Below, piece after piece: positions 48,132-58,516 of a DNA stretch of 64,000 nucleotides. Position 1 is the first letter of the stretch. Each line of letters opens with the position of its first letter. The notes beneath the pieces were generated by a model. That model was not told the origin of the DNA and searched no databases. It worked only from the letters and a program-made list of their open reading frames with translations. Origin of the DNA: Chloracidobacterium sp. N (GTDB lineage: Bacteria; Acidobacteriota; Blastocatellia; Chloracidobacteriales; Chloracidobacteriaceae); contig NZ_CP072642.1 of assembly GCF_018304765.1 (NCBI RefSeq), positions 603,501 through 667,500 on the forward strand, read 5' to 3'. A program made the translations under genes and the position numbers.

Positions 48132-49919
48132 GCCTGTCCCGGCCGGGGCGCTGTTGCCGGTTGTGGGTTCCTGAGCGCGGAACACGACCTCGCCGCCAAT
48201 GATGGTCATCCGGCAGCGTGCCCGGAGGATGTCCGTTTCCGGGATGGTGAGCAGGTCAGCGGAAAGAACGGTGAAGTCAGCGCGCTTGCCGACGGCTATC
48301 GTGCCGGCAAGGTCTTCTTCAAAGGCCGCATAAGCTGGCCAGAGGGTCAGCATTTTCAACGCTTCCAGGCGGCTGACCGCCTGCTTTGGATGCCATCCCG
48401 CACCGGAAAACCCGGTCAGGTCTTTCCGTGTCACAGCCGCATAAAACTCGATGAGGGGTTCACCGCGTTCGACGGGCGCATCCGAGCCGCCGGCAATGAT
48501 GGCTTTGCCATCGAGCAGCGACCGCCAGGCATAGGCTCCGGCCAGACGTTCCAGCCCCAGCCGGCGCGGGGCAAAGTGCAGGTCACTGATGGCGTGCGAG
48601 GGCTGCATGGACGCAATGACACCGAGTTGGGCAAAGCGCGGGATGTCGGAAGGATGCAGAATCTGGGCATGCTCGATGCGCCAGCGCGGATCGCGCACCC
48701 GGCGCTGGGCTGGCGGCACTTCAGCAAACACCTGCTCGTAAATGTCCAGTACCTGGCGGTTGGCCCGATCCCCAATGGCATGCGTCTGGATTTGAATGCC
48801 GGCGCGCAGCGCCTGCCGGCACAGGGCGCGCAGTTCGTCCGGTGGAGTGAGAAACAGACCTGTGGTGTCGGCGTCGGCGTAGGGGGCCAGCAGGGCTGCG
48901 CCGCGTGACCCCAGTGCGCCGTCCATGTACGCCTTGATTGTCCGCATGGTGAAGCGTCCGTTGGCTTCGCCGATGATGGGGCCGCGGCGGAGCAGGGCCG
49001 CGACTTCCGCCGGACGGTTGGCCGCCGCGTTGTACACCCGGAGCTTGATAGCACCCGTGCGGCAGAGGCGGCGCAGCAGGTTCGTTTCCAGAAGGGAGCT
49101 GCCGGCGTTGTGAATGGTGCACCAGCCGAGCGACAGCTCACGCTGCGCACCGGCCATGGCCGCGCGCTCGTAATCTTCGGGCGACAGGCGGGGCAGCAGC
49201 CGCCGGACGAGGTCCTGGGCGCGGTCAATGAGCATCCCGGTTGGTTGGCCGGTGGTCGCGTCCCGCAGGATGTCGCCGCCGGGTGGGTTGGGCGTCTGTG
49301 CGTCAATCCCGGCCTGCCTGAGCGCCAGGGTGTTGACCACGCTGGCATGCCCGTCCGCCCGTACCAGAAACACCGGATGCTCCGGCGCGATGGCATCGAG
49401 TTCTGCCGCGGTCGGAAAGGTGGGCGGCGTCCAGAAGGTCTCAATCCAGCCGCGCCCAACGATCCATTCGCCTTTGGGTGTCTGGGCAACGCGGGCGGCA
49501 ACGGCAGCCAGAAAGGCGGCGCGGGTGTTGGTTCCTTCCAGATTCAGGGTCAGTTCGCGTTCGCCGATGCCAAACAGGTGGCAGTGGGCATCGGTGAAGC
49601 CGGGGTACATCACGGCTCCGGCCAGGTCCACAAGGCGCGTTTTGGGGCCACGGTAGGTCATGGCTTCGGCCGTGGACCCGACAAAAACGATACGCCCGCG
49701 CCGGACGGCAACGGCCTCGGCCCGGGGTTGCCGGTCATCGAGGGTGTGCACGGTGCCGTTGATGAACAGGACATCGGCCGGCGGCGTCCGCCCCGGCGCG
49801 GCGGCAGACAATCCCAGCAGTATCCCCAGCAGCATCCCTGGCAGCCACCATCCGGTCGTCCGGTCGGTCGTCCAGCCGTACGTCATCCAGTGCGTCATCC
49901 AGTGCGTCATACGCAGCAT
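47982..49919 (-). CDS. Secreted amidohydrolase, YtcJ-like
   Basis: The 645-residue protein starts with a repeat MTHWMTHWMTYGW and a hydrophobic segment (LPGMLLGILLGLSAAAPG), so it is exported. The amidohydrolase domain shows DAHCHL (metal), THAIGDRANRQVL, RIEHAQIL, and the Asp in IAGGSDAPVERGEP. The reaction is unknown; YtcJ relatives hydrolyse amides, carbamates or formamides. After the normal family end (near IIGGEVVFRAQ) about 60 further residues are read from DNA antisense to the crtC-like gene. The start is one base past the stop of the MFS gene. Confidence 0.85.
   Translation of the reverse strand: MLRMTHWMTHWMTYGWTTDRTTGWWLPGMLLGILLGLSAAAPGRTPPADVLFINGTVHTLDDRQPRAEAVAVRRGRIVFVGSTAEAMTYRGPKTRLVDLAGAVMYPGFTDAHCHLFGIGERELTLNLEGTNTRAAFLAAVAARVAQTPKGEWIVGRGWIETFWTPPTFPTAAELDAIAPEHPVFLVRADGHASVVNTLALRQAGIDAQTPNPPGGDILRDATTGQPTGMLIDRAQDLVRRLLPRLSPEDYERAAMAGAQRELSLGWCTIHNAGSSLLETNLLRRLCRTGAIKLRVYNAAANRPAEVAALLRRGPIIGEANGRFTMRTIKAYMDGALGSRGAALLAPYADADTTGLFLTPPDELRALCRQALRAGIQIQTHAIGDRANRQVLDIYEQVFAEVPPAQRRVRDPRWRIEHAQILHPSDIPRFAQLGVIASMQPSHAISDLHFAPRRLGLERLAGAYAWRSLLDGKAIIAGGSDAPVERGEPLIEFYAAVTRKDLTGFSGAGWHPKQAVSRLEALKMLTLWPAYAAFEEDLAGTIAVGKRADFTVLSADLLTIPETDILRARCRMTIIGGEVVFRAQEPTTGNSAPAGTGSGNQPDKRRAPQPHNWRWKQVGAAGRPLDAGVDHRAKQSPPQPPAIERF
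49875..49910. repeat. 12-bp tandem repeat in the amidohydrolase start
   Basis: CCAGTGCGTCAT occurs twice (49887-49898, 49899-49910) with a third changed copy at 49875-49886. On the coding strand each unit reads ATGACGCACTGG, so three in-frame ATG codons are offered within 40 bp. Confidence 0.9.
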
Positions 49920-49920
49920 T

Positions 49921-51279
49921 TCACTCCGGTGTGTTTTTATCCGTCATCCGGTCTGGCGGAGGGAACGTCATCACCCGCCAGTTGAGAAAGGCCCAGGCGC
50001 CTGCCAGCGCCAGTCCCAGCCCGGCCAGACCGAACGCGGCAGTGACCCGCCACCAGTGCGCCAGGCTGCCGGCCAGCAGTCCCCCAATGGCCATTCCGCC
50101 CCGGAAACAGACCATGTAGAGACTCACGGCCCGCCCCCGCATGTCATCCGCGACAACCTGCTGAAAACAGGTCGTCACCAGCGCGTAGGTGGCCACCAGA
50201 AGCGCCCCGCCAATGAACAGCCACAGACAGGCCAGCCAGAACCAGCCCGTGGCCGCCAGCAGCAGCATGCAGAGACCGAGCGCCGCCTGCGTCGCCAGAA
50301 TCAACGGCAGGGACTGCGCTTTTTTGGCGACGGTGGCGACCACGATGGCGCCCGTCACTGCGCCCAGCCCTGAACAGGCTGCCAGCCGTGAAAACAGCAC
50401 TTCATCCCCGTGCCAGATGATCCGGGTGTATTGCGGAAGCAGGGTTGGAACGGCAACGCCCAGGCTGGTCGTCAGGGTGGCCAGAAAGCACAGCCGTCGC
50501 CGCATCCGGTCGCCGAAGACATAGCGCATGCCGGTCGCAATTTCCTGCCGCCACGAGGGGCCGGGTGTCGCCGGTATCTGTTGTGGCGGGCGAATGGTGG
50601 CCAGGGCAGCCATCACGGCCAGAAACGACAGAGCGTTCAGGGCGAAACAGGTCGCCGCGCCAAAGCGCGCCAGGACCAATCCGGCAACCATCGGCCCGAC
50701 AACCCGCGCCAGATTGAACTGGATGGCATTGCCGGCAATGGCCTGCGCGACAAACGGTTGCGGCACCAGGTTGGGGAGCAGCGCCAGATAGGCCGGCCCG
50801 CTCAGCGCCTGCGCCGTTCCGGTCAGAAAGGACAGCGCCAGGATGGCATACACGAGGGGCAGCCCCATGGCAACGTGCAGCCCAACCAGCAGCGCCAGTG
50901 TCAGTGCGCTGGACATTTGCACTGCCTGGGAAAACAGGAGTAGCTTGCGGCGGTCGAACCGGTCGGCCACGGCGCCGCCCACCAGCGATAATCCCAGCAT
51001 CGGTGCCATGCCCAGAAAGGCATCGAGACCGAGATAAAACGGGCTGCCGGTCAGGTCGAGGACGAGCCAGGCCTGGGCAACCTGCTGCACCCAGCTTCCG
51101 ATGCTGGAAGTAAAAGCGCCGGCCCACTGGAGGCGGTAATCGCGGAAGGCAAAGGCGTGCAGCGCCTGGGGCAGCCAGGCTGGTATCCCGCTGGACGCAG
51201 ATGGGTGGGTGGCTTGGGGTGGGTCCGAAAGTGAGGATGTCGGGACGAGCGGCGGCGCTGCCGGTGGAAAACTTGGCAT
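49921..51279 (-). CDS. MFS transporter (EntS/MFS_3-like)
   Basis: The 452-residue protein has about 12 hydrophobic segments. FRDYRLQWAGAFTSSIGSWV, GGAVADRFDRRKLLLFSQ and ALLPNLVPQPFVAQAIAGNA are typical of the enterobactin-exporter-like MFS_3 group, which exports siderophores or drugs by proton exchange. ATG 51279 is preferred over an in-frame TTG at 51315. The N-terminal ~30 residues are Pro/Ser-rich. It is directly followed by the secreted amidohydrolase and probably forms a two-gene operon with it. Confidence 0.88.
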   Translation of the reverse strand: MPSFPPAAPPLVPTSSLSDPPQATHPSASSGIPAWLPQALHAFAFRDYRLQWAGAFTSSIGSWVQQVAQAWLVLDLTGSPFYLGLDAFLGMAPMLGLSLVGGAVADRFDRRKLLLFSQAVQMSSALTLALLVGLHVAMGLPLVYAILALSFLTGTAQALSGPAYLALLPNLVPQPFVAQAIAGNAIQFNLARVVGPMVAGLVLARFGAATCFALNALSFLAVMAALATIRPPQQIPATPGPSWRQEIATGMRYVFGDRMRRRLCFLATLTTSLGVAVPTLLPQYTRIIWHGDEVLFSRLAACSGLGAVTGAIVVATVAKKAQSLPLILATQAALGLCMLLLAATGWFWLACLWLFIGGALLVATYALVTTCFQQVVADDMRGRAVSLYMVCFRGGMAIGGLLAGSLAHWWRVTAAFGLAGLGLALAGAWAFLNWRVMTFPPPDRMTDKNTPE

Positions 51280-51443
51280 ACTTCTATCGTGTGTCGGAGA
51301 GTCCCTTTCAGGCAAGAGCCGTGATAATCACAGTTCCGGCACAGATGAAGACGGCCGGACGACGCCGGATGGGTTTGCCTGGAGGGGGCCTCGTGCGGCA
51401 TGAACGACGCACAGCTTTCGGAAAGGTCGTTGAATAAAGGGTT

Positions 51444-52562
51444 ATGGAGTATCCGCTTGTGACACACCACGCGACACTTGGCGCCGTGCTGCGCCCTGAA
51501 GGTGACGGGTCCGTGCCAGCGCACTATGGCCGGTTGGCGGCCGAATACACGGCGCTGGTCAAGCACGCCGGGATCGTTGACCTCAGCGCGCGCGGCTGCT
51601 TTGCCGTTGGAGGACGTGACCGGACAACGTTCATCAACGGCTGGGTCAGCCAGCACGTCAAGCCGCTCGTGCCGGGCACCGGGGTCACTGCTCTTTTTCT
51701 GACGCCACAGGGAAGGGTCATTGCCGATGTCACGCTGGACTGCCTGCCCGATGAGTTCTGGCTGACGACCGAGCCGGCTGCGGCTGCCATCGTTCACAAA
51801 AAGTTGTCCCCGCTGGTGCGCGCCGGTGATTTCCGCTTGACCGATCTGCGCGCCACCCATGCTCTGCTTGGTCTCGTCGGGCTGGCTGCTCCGGCGCTGA
51901 TCGAGTCGTTGACCGGCGCGCCGCTTGCCACTTGGCGCACCAGCCTGATGGTTGAAAAGGTCGGCGGTGGCACAGAATCTCTCCCGGTTTTTGCACACGA
52001 GCGGCTGTCTATTGGCAATGCCGGCGTGCTCGTTGTGCAGCGTCCCCGCTACGGACAGCCGGCCTTTGATCTGTTCGTTCTCCACGAGGCGGCCGTGGAG
52101 GTCTGGGCGCACCTGACCGGGGCCGGAGCCACGCCGGTCGGCTGGGATGCCCTGGAAGTGTGCCGCATCGAGCATGGCACCGGCCGTTTTGGGCAGGACT
52201 TTGACGACACCACCCTGGCGCCCGAAGCCGGGCTGGGGCATGCCATCAGCTACACCAAGGGCTGCTATGTCGGGCAGGAAACCGTGGCCAAAATCCACTG
52301 GCGCGGCCATGACCAGACCGCGCGGCGGCTGACACCGCTGCGCATCGCCAGCGACACCGGTACGGACACCGCGCTGCCGGGGAAAGGCACGCCCATCCTT
52401 GCCGATGGAAAGGAAGTTGGACAGTTGACCAGCGTCGTCCGCCATCCCGTGACTCAGGAAGTGCTGGCGCTGGGGTATCTCCGTTCGGCAGTGCTGGCGC
52501 AACCCACGGCGCTTGTGGCGGATGGCCGCCCGGTTCACATCCGGGAAGGAGCGGCGGCGTGA
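51444..52562 (+). CDS. ygfZ: YgfZ/GcvT-like folate-binding protein
   Basis: The 372-residue protein has the YgfZ signature KGCYVGQETVAKIHWRGH, with the redox-active Cys, in a GcvT-type fold (VDLSARGCFAVGGRDRTTFI at the N-terminus). YgfZ/IBA57 proteins help mature some iron-sulfur enzymes, for example radical SAM tRNA-modifying enzymes, with tetrahydrofolate. The stop overlaps the GTG start of the next gene (GTGA). Confidence 0.92.
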   Translation: MEYPLVTHHATLGAVLRPEGDGSVPAHYGRLAAEYTALVKHAGIVDLSARGCFAVGGRDRTTFINGWVSQHVKPLVPGTGVTALFLTPQGRVIADVTLDCLPDEFWLTTEPAAAAIVHKKLSPLVRAGDFRLTDLRATHALLGLVGLAAPALIESLTGAPLATWRTSLMVEKVGGGTESLPVFAHERLSIGNAGVLVVQRPRYGQPAFDLFVLHEAAVEVWAHLTGAGATPVGWDALEVCRIEHGTGRFGQDFDDTTLAPEAGLGHAISYTKGCYVGQETVAKIHWRGHDQTARRLTPLRIASDTGTDTALPGKGTPILADGKEVGQLTSVVRHPVTQEVLALGYLRSAVLAQPTALVADGRPVHIREGAAA

Positions 52563-52924
52563 CCCAGCCTTCAGACGTGCCACCGACGGCGCGCAACCCG
52601 TCCGAAAGAGCATCTGCCCCGGCGCTCGACTGGGCGACGGCGGAAGATGCCTATCATCTGGTCAATGCGTTGCTGTCGCAGGTCACGGCGGCCAACGATC
52701 TCATCGTGTTGCTGGCCACCCTGCTTGGGGAAGCGTCCCTCAAGCGCGTCGTGGAAACCCACCAGTGGGTGCAGTACCAGTCCAGCCGCCGGCACATGGA
52801 GTCCCTGCAAGCTGACTTGGAACGTTTTGCCGCCACGATGCAGCGGCTGGCGGCCGCACAGCCCGACCGCCCTGCCGACTGCCCGGAAGAAGAAACCGGC
52901 GTGCCGCCCGACGATGCCACGTGA
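52559..52924 (+). CDS. Hypothetical helical protein coupled to ygfZ
   Basis: A GTG start at 52559 overlaps the ygfZ stop by 4 bp and gives 121 residues. The centre is helical (DWATAEDAYHLVNALLSQVT, HMESLQADLERFAATMQRL), flanked by Pro/Asp-rich disordered ends. No family is recognised. Coupling suggests a helper for YgfZ function, which is inference. Confidence 0.65.
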   Translation: MTQPSDVPPTARNPSERASAPALDWATAEDAYHLVNALLSQVTAANDLIVLLATLLGEASLKRVVETHQWVQYQSSRRHMESLQADLERFAATMQRLAAAQPDRPADCPEEETGVPPDDAT

Positions 52925-52965
52925 GGCGTCCGCGCCGGAAAATCCGCACCGGAAAAGCTGTGGGT

Positions 52966-54075
<1,110 letters not shown>

Positions 54076-54176
54076 AAGTACAGGTTGAAAACGTGTGAAA
54101 TGCACCAGACGGGGGTATGGCGACAAGGCATCTTAGCGACCACCGTGCAGCGCGGCAACGCGCCGTGGCAGGCGCA

Positions 54177-54205
54177 TTGACGCACGGAAAAATCCTGTGT
54201 TAACT
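54177..54205 (+). promoter_or_regulatory. Possible promoter of the FNTDI-type gene
   Basis: TTGACG (54177-54182) and TTAACT (54200-54205) are 17 bp apart, about 80 bp before ATG 54285. Both hexamers are near-consensus, but the evidence is position and sequence only. Confidence 0.4.
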
Positions 54206-54284
54206 TCCTTGCGTATCCTTCCAGTTGGCAAAACCTCATCCACGACGGTTTTCTTTCACCCGCTCTGCTGAATCACCGTTGCTT

Positions 54285-55316
54285 ATGCTGACCGGCTTCA
54301 ATACCGACATCACCTACAACGGTGTCGTGTATCACGTACAGACCGAGGACAAAGGGCCGGCCAACCCGCTGATTCTGTCTCTTGTGTATGTTGGAGGGCA
54401 GATTCTGGCGTCGAAGCGCACCTACTACGTGAAGGAACTGGAAGAGGGGGTCACGCCGGCCGAGTTGCAGAAAAAGCTGGAGAAGCAGCACAAGGCTATC
54501 CTGGCGCTCATTGCGCGGGGACGGGTGGAGGAGTTGATCCACAAGCGGGAGACCGCGGCCAACCGGTCTCCGGTAGAACCTCCGCCGCTGCCGCCGGCGC
54601 CGCCGGCCCTTCCACCTCATCCCTCGGCTACGGAATCCCTTTCGCCTGCGTTGACCAAATCATTTTCTGAAGGACCTCCGGCGCCAGTCACCGGCAGCCT
54701 TCCCCCGCCGCCGCCCCCGCCACCACCGATTCCGGGATTGACGCGGGTCACTTCGGCGCTCGATAGCGTGCTGGCCGGCATAAGTGACCCGCTGCACCGT
54801 GCGCCTTCCACACCGCCGCCCCCACCACACCCGGCCCCTTCATCCTCCGGTCCGGCGGTAACGACGATGCTCGGCAATCTCCTGCCGCCGCTTGGTCAAC
54901 CGGGAGCTTCTTCTGATTGGTCGCCTTCGACGACCGGCGGAACGCCAAAGGCTTCGATTGACCTCAACAGCATGGTCAATCAGTACGTGGCCAGCAACCT
55001 GCAATCCGAAAAGCCAGTCATCACCCTGCTTGGCAACCCGGCGTTTTATGCTGGAGAGACGGTTGTTATCCAGGTGCATGTCACCCGTGGCGTCAACGGT
55101 CCTCCCATCCCCAATGCACCGGTCATCGTCAAGGTCTTCGGTACCCATGACCGTCCGCACCGCAGCTCAGCGTCAACGGGGCAGGATGGGACAGCGGTTC
55201 TGACACTGACCCTGCCCAACATCCACGCTGGAACGGCGGCGGTGGTCATCAGCGTGATGACCGAGTCCGGCGAAGCCGAAGTCAAACACCTGATCCGGCG
55301 TCGCAAGATTGGCTGA
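54285..55316 (+). CDS. FNTDI-type protein: conserved N-terminal domain, Pro-rich linker, Ig-like C-terminus
   Basis: The 343-residue protein has three parts. Residues 1-80 (LTGFNTDITYNGVVYHVQTE, DKGPANPLILSLVYVGGQIL) are compact and strongly conserved-looking. A linker of about 160 residues has runs of proline (nine in one place). The last ~90 residues (NPAFYAGETVVIQVHVTRGV to AAVVISVMTESGEAEVKHLI) look like an immunoglobulin-like fold. No signal peptide is seen with this start. ATG 54285 is favoured; TTG 54225 is in frame. It is 69 bp before an AAA+ ATPase. The function is unknown. Confidence 0.7.
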   Translation: MLTGFNTDITYNGVVYHVQTEDKGPANPLILSLVYVGGQILASKRTYYVKELEEGVTPAELQKKLEKQHKAILALIARGRVEELIHKRETAANRSPVEPPPLPPAPPALPPHPSATESLSPALTKSFSEGPPAPVTGSLPPPPPPPPPIPGLTRVTSALDSVLAGISDPLHRAPSTPPPPPHPAPSSSGPAVTTMLGNLLPPLGQPGASSDWSPSTTGGTPKASIDLNSMVNQYVASNLQSEKPVITLLGNPAFYAGETVVIQVHVTRGVNGPPIPNAPVIVKVFGTHDRPHRSSASTGQDGTAVLTLTLPNIHAGTAAVVISVMTESGEAEVKHLIRRRKIG

Positions 55317-55385
55317 ACCCCGGCGTTCTTTTCTGTTTTCCTGACTCCCCCGGCATCTTGATGGTCTCTTACAGGTTTTGTTGCC

Positions 55386-56882
55386 ATGGCTTTGCCTGCT
55401 ACCTTCGGTGAACTCAAAAACAGCCCGTGGGGTGATCCCGCCCGGTGGCGTCGCTCGGTCAAGGACGAAATGCGCGCCAATCTCATCGCCAAGCTCGAAC
55501 GGGGCGAAAAGGTCTTTCCGGGCATCGTGGGCTATGAAGATTCCGTTGAACCCCACCTCATCAACGCCATTTTGTCGCGGCACAACCTGATTCTGCTGGG
55601 GCGGCGGGGGCAGGCCAAAAGCCGTATCCTGCGTTCTCTGACCAGCCTGCTCGATGAGGCAATCCCCATCGTGGCCGGCTCGGAAATCAACGACAACCCC
55701 TTTGCGCCCATCAGCGCCTACGCGCAGCGCGTCCTGGACGAGCAGGGGGATGCCACGCCCATTGCCTGGCGAACGCGCGCGGAGCGGTACATCGAAAAAC
55801 TGGCCACGCCGGATGTCACCATTGCCGACATCATCGGGGACATTGACCCCATCAAGGCGGCGAAGAGCGGCAACCTGCTCAGCGACGAGACCACCATGCA
55901 CTTTGGTCTGCTGCCCCGGGCCAACCGCGCCATCTTTGCCATCAACGAGTTGCCCGATCTGGCCGGTAAAATCCAGGTTGGGTTGTTCAACATCATGCAG
56001 GAAGGGGACGTGCAGATTAAGGGCTTTCCCGTCCGGCTCAAGCTGGATGTTGCCCTGGTGTTTTCGGCCAACCCTGAAGACTACACGGCGCGCGGCAAGA
56101 TCATCACGCCACTCAAGGACCGGATCGGTTCGGAAATCCTGACCCACTACCCACAGACCATCGAGGAAGGCGCACGGATCACGGCGCAGGAAGCCTGGAC
56201 TGACCGCGCGGCCCACGCGCCGATCCACATCCCGAAGTTCGTCCGGGAAATCGTGGAAACCATTGCGTTCGTTGCCCGTGAGGACCAGCGGATTGACCGG
56301 CGTTCAGGCGTCAGCCAGCGATTGCCCATCTCGCTGCTCGAAAATGTCGTCAGCAGCGCCGAGCGCCGGGCGTTGCGCCACCACGAAACCATCATCGTGC
56401 CGCGCATTTCGGACATCTACGCTTCACTGCCGGCGATCACCGGCAAAATCGAACTGGAGTACGAAGGCGAACAGGTCGGCGCGGAACGCATTGCCCGCGA
56501 ACTCATCCGAACTGCCTGCGGACGGGTTTATGACAACTACCTGGCGCTGGCCGAAACCGGGCGCATCGTTGAGTGGTTCAATCAGGGCCACAGTCTGAAG
56601 GTGTCTGAGACAGATTCCTCAGCCACGATACTGGAAAAGATGCGTACCATTCGGACGCTCATCGAAGTTGCCGAAATGGGCGGTTACGCTGAAGGCCGCA
56701 CGCCGGCGCACCTGGTTTCCGCCGCCGAGCTGATTCTGGAAGGGCTGCACGCCCAGCGCAAAGTCAGCCGTTCGGAAGAGCGTGGCTACGGCAAGGCCGC
56801 TCCGGCTGACCGGCGGCGCGGACGACGTGGCGACGACGAGGATGACCTCGGCAACTGGGGTGGTTTCGGAAGCCTCAACTAG
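55386..56882 (+). CDS. MoxR/ChlI-like AAA+ ATPase
   Basis: The 498-residue AAA+ protein resembles magnesium-chelatase subunit I and MoxR chaperones. Walker A is GRRGQAKSR (about 72-80), Walker B region IFAINELPDLAGKIQVGLFN (Asn in place of the usual Asp before Glu, seen in this subgroup), sensor SANPEDYTARGKIITPLKDR. Such ATPases usually act with a von Willebrand A protein to insert cofactors or remodel proteins; no VWA gene is adjacent. The C-terminus is charged (DRRRGRRGDDEDDLG). It follows the FNTDI-type gene and may serve it. Confidence 0.88.
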   Translation: MALPATFGELKNSPWGDPARWRRSVKDEMRANLIAKLERGEKVFPGIVGYEDSVEPHLINAILSRHNLILLGRRGQAKSRILRSLTSLLDEAIPIVAGSEINDNPFAPISAYAQRVLDEQGDATPIAWRTRAERYIEKLATPDVTIADIIGDIDPIKAAKSGNLLSDETTMHFGLLPRANRAIFAINELPDLAGKIQVGLFNIMQEGDVQIKGFPVRLKLDVALVFSANPEDYTARGKIITPLKDRIGSEILTHYPQTIEEGARITAQEAWTDRAAHAPIHIPKFVREIVETIAFVAREDQRIDRRSGVSQRLPISLLENVVSSAERRALRHHETIIVPRISDIYASLPAITGKIELEYEGEQVGAERIARELIRTACGRVYDNYLALAETGRIVEWFNQGHSLKVSETDSSATILEKMRTIRTLIEVAEMGGYAEGRTPAHLVSAAELILEGLHAQRKVSRSEERGYGKAAPADRRRGRRGDDEDDLGNWGGFGSLN

Positions 56883-56935
56883 GCTCAACCAGGGCCGGGA
56901 ATATCAGCCCGGAAGCCGTCTGGCGCGCGCAGCCG

Positions 56936-57676
56936 TTATGCCTGTCCGGTGAAGCGTTCCGCGCTGCCGGCTTCCGCGGCCAACGCCGCCAGCCAGTCCT
57001 CGTAACCTATCGGGTAAAAGCACACTTCATCGCCGGGCTGCAAGCGCGCCGGCTGCGGTGCAAACGGTTCAAACATCCGTACCGGTGTCCGTCCGATGAG
57101 TTGCCAGCCGCCGGGTGATGCCGTCGGGTAAATGCCGGTTTGACGCCCGGCGATGCCGACGCTGCCGGCTGGCACATGTGGGCGCGGCGTCGGACGGCGC
57201 GGTGTGGCAATCCGCTCATCCACAAGTCCCAGGTAGGCAAAACCCGGCAGAAAGCCCAGCATGAAAACCCGATAGACCGGGGCGGTGTGGCGGGCGATGA
57301 CTTCTTCAACGGACAGGCCGTGCTGCTGCGCCACGAAGGGCAAATCGGGTCCACAACGAAGGTCATAGCACACGGGCAATGTGATTCGCCGCCGGGAAAA
57401 GCCGTCCGCCGGGGGCAGATCACGGAGTAATCCCTCGATGTGGCTGATGACGGCCGCCTGGGCGCTGGGATATGTCGGGTAGGCGCGGGCCACCTGGTCG
57501 GGCGCGTAAAACACGCCGAGCGAAGCATAGGCCGGGACGGTTTCCCGAAGTCCGGCAAAGGGTTGGGCCGCCAGCGCCTGATCGAGCCGGCATACCTGTT
57601 CGTGCAGTGCCGGTGAAATGGACTGTCCGAACTCAACCGTCAGCGCATCGTCGGCAATGGGAAATATGCGCATCCT
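56936..57676 (-). CDS. pxpB: 5-oxoprolinase subunit B
   Basis: PxpB (KipI-like) with PxpA and PxpC hydrolyses 5-oxoproline to glutamate using ATP. The 246-residue protein has LPVCYDLRCGPDLPFVAQQH, VYRVFMLGFLPGFAYLG and TASPGGWQLIGRTPVRMF, all family blocks. ATG 57676 (MRIFPIADD) is preferred over an in-frame TTG at 57697. It follows pxpA closely. The pxpC subunit, normally next, is not here. Confidence 0.93.
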   Translation of the reverse strand, partial: RMRIFPIADDALTVEFGQSISPALHEQVCRLDQALAAQPFAGLRETVPAYASLGVFYAPDQVARAYPTYPSAQAAVISHIEGLLRDLPPADGFSRRRITLPVCYDLRCGPDLPFVAQQHGLSVEEVIARHTAPVYRVFMLGFLPGFAYLGLVDERIATPRRPTPRPHVPAGSVGIAGRQTGIYPTASPGGWQLIGRTPVRMFEPFAPQPARLQPGDEVCFYPIGYEDWLAALAAEAGSAERFTGQA

Positions 57677-57703
57677 GGTCGGCAGTGGGCTGGGCAACGA
57701 TGT

Positions 57704-58483
57704 TTACCCATTGGCCGGATACCCGTTGGTCGGAGCTGCGATGCGTACGCCGTCGGCTTCGAGGGCACGCCGGATGGCCCGCGCAAAATCGAGCGCGTGG
57801 GGGCCGTCGCCGTGCAGACAGAGCGTTTCCGCCCGCAGTGCCACGACGTGATTCTGCGCGGCAATGACGGACTGCTGATGAACGATGCGCCGGGCCTGGG
57901 CCACGGCTTCGTCCACGTCCGCGATGAGCGCGTCCGTCCGGGAGCGCGGCACAAGCGTTCCTTCCAGGGTGTAGCGCCGGTCGGCAAAGGCTTCCCCAAC
58001 CGCCCGCAGTCCGATCTTTTCGGCTTCCGCCACCAGGCAGCTCCCGGCCAGTCCGTACAGGATAAGTCTGGGATTGATGCACTGTACGGCCCGGGCAATG
58101 GCCGCGGCACAGTCGGCATCGCGCGCGGCGCGGTTGTACAGTGCGCCGTGGGGCTTGACGTGGTGCAGGCAGCCGCCCAGTGCGGTACACATCCCCTGAA
58201 CGGCCGCGACCTGATAGAGCACGCAGTCGAAGACTTCTGCGGGAGTGAGCGCCATGTCACGGCGTCCAAAGCCGAGCAGGTCGGGATAGCTCGGATGCGC
58301 CCCGATGGCGACGCCCTGTGTCAGCGCCCGCTGAATACTTGCCCGCAGCGTATGCGGATCGCCGGCGTGGAAGCCACAGGCCAGATTGACGGATGAGACA
58401 TAGGGCAGAATGGCTTCATCCGCGCCCATAGACCAGGCGCCGAAGCTTTCGCCTAGGTCGGCATTCAGATCAATCGTTACCAT
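57704..58483 (-). CDS. pxpA: 5-oxoprolinase subunit A (LamB/YcsF family)
   Basis: The 259-residue protein opens with TIDLNADLGESFGAWSMG and has SVNLACGFHAGDPHTLRASI, GAHPSYPDLLGFGRRDM, HVKPHGALYN and LCLHGDGPHALDFAR, the LamB/YcsF signatures. It acts with PxpB and PxpC in removing 5-oxoproline, a damage product of glutamine and glutamate that rises with temperature. Only 27 bp separate it from pxpB. Confidence 0.94.
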   Translation of the reverse strand: MVTIDLNADLGESFGAWSMGADEAILPYVSSVNLACGFHAGDPHTLRASIQRALTQGVAIGAHPSYPDLLGFGRRDMALTPAEVFDCVLYQVAAVQGMCTALGGCLHHVKPHGALYNRAARDADCAAAIARAVQCINPRLILYGLAGSCLVAEAEKIGLRAVGEAFADRRYTLEGTLVPRSRTDALIADVDEAVAQARRIVHQQSVIAAQNHVVALRAETLCLHGDGPHALDFARAIRRALEADGVRIAAPTNGYPANG

Positions 58484-58516
58484 GTTCGGCTTGATGACCG
58501 GTTCAGTACTGGGGCC

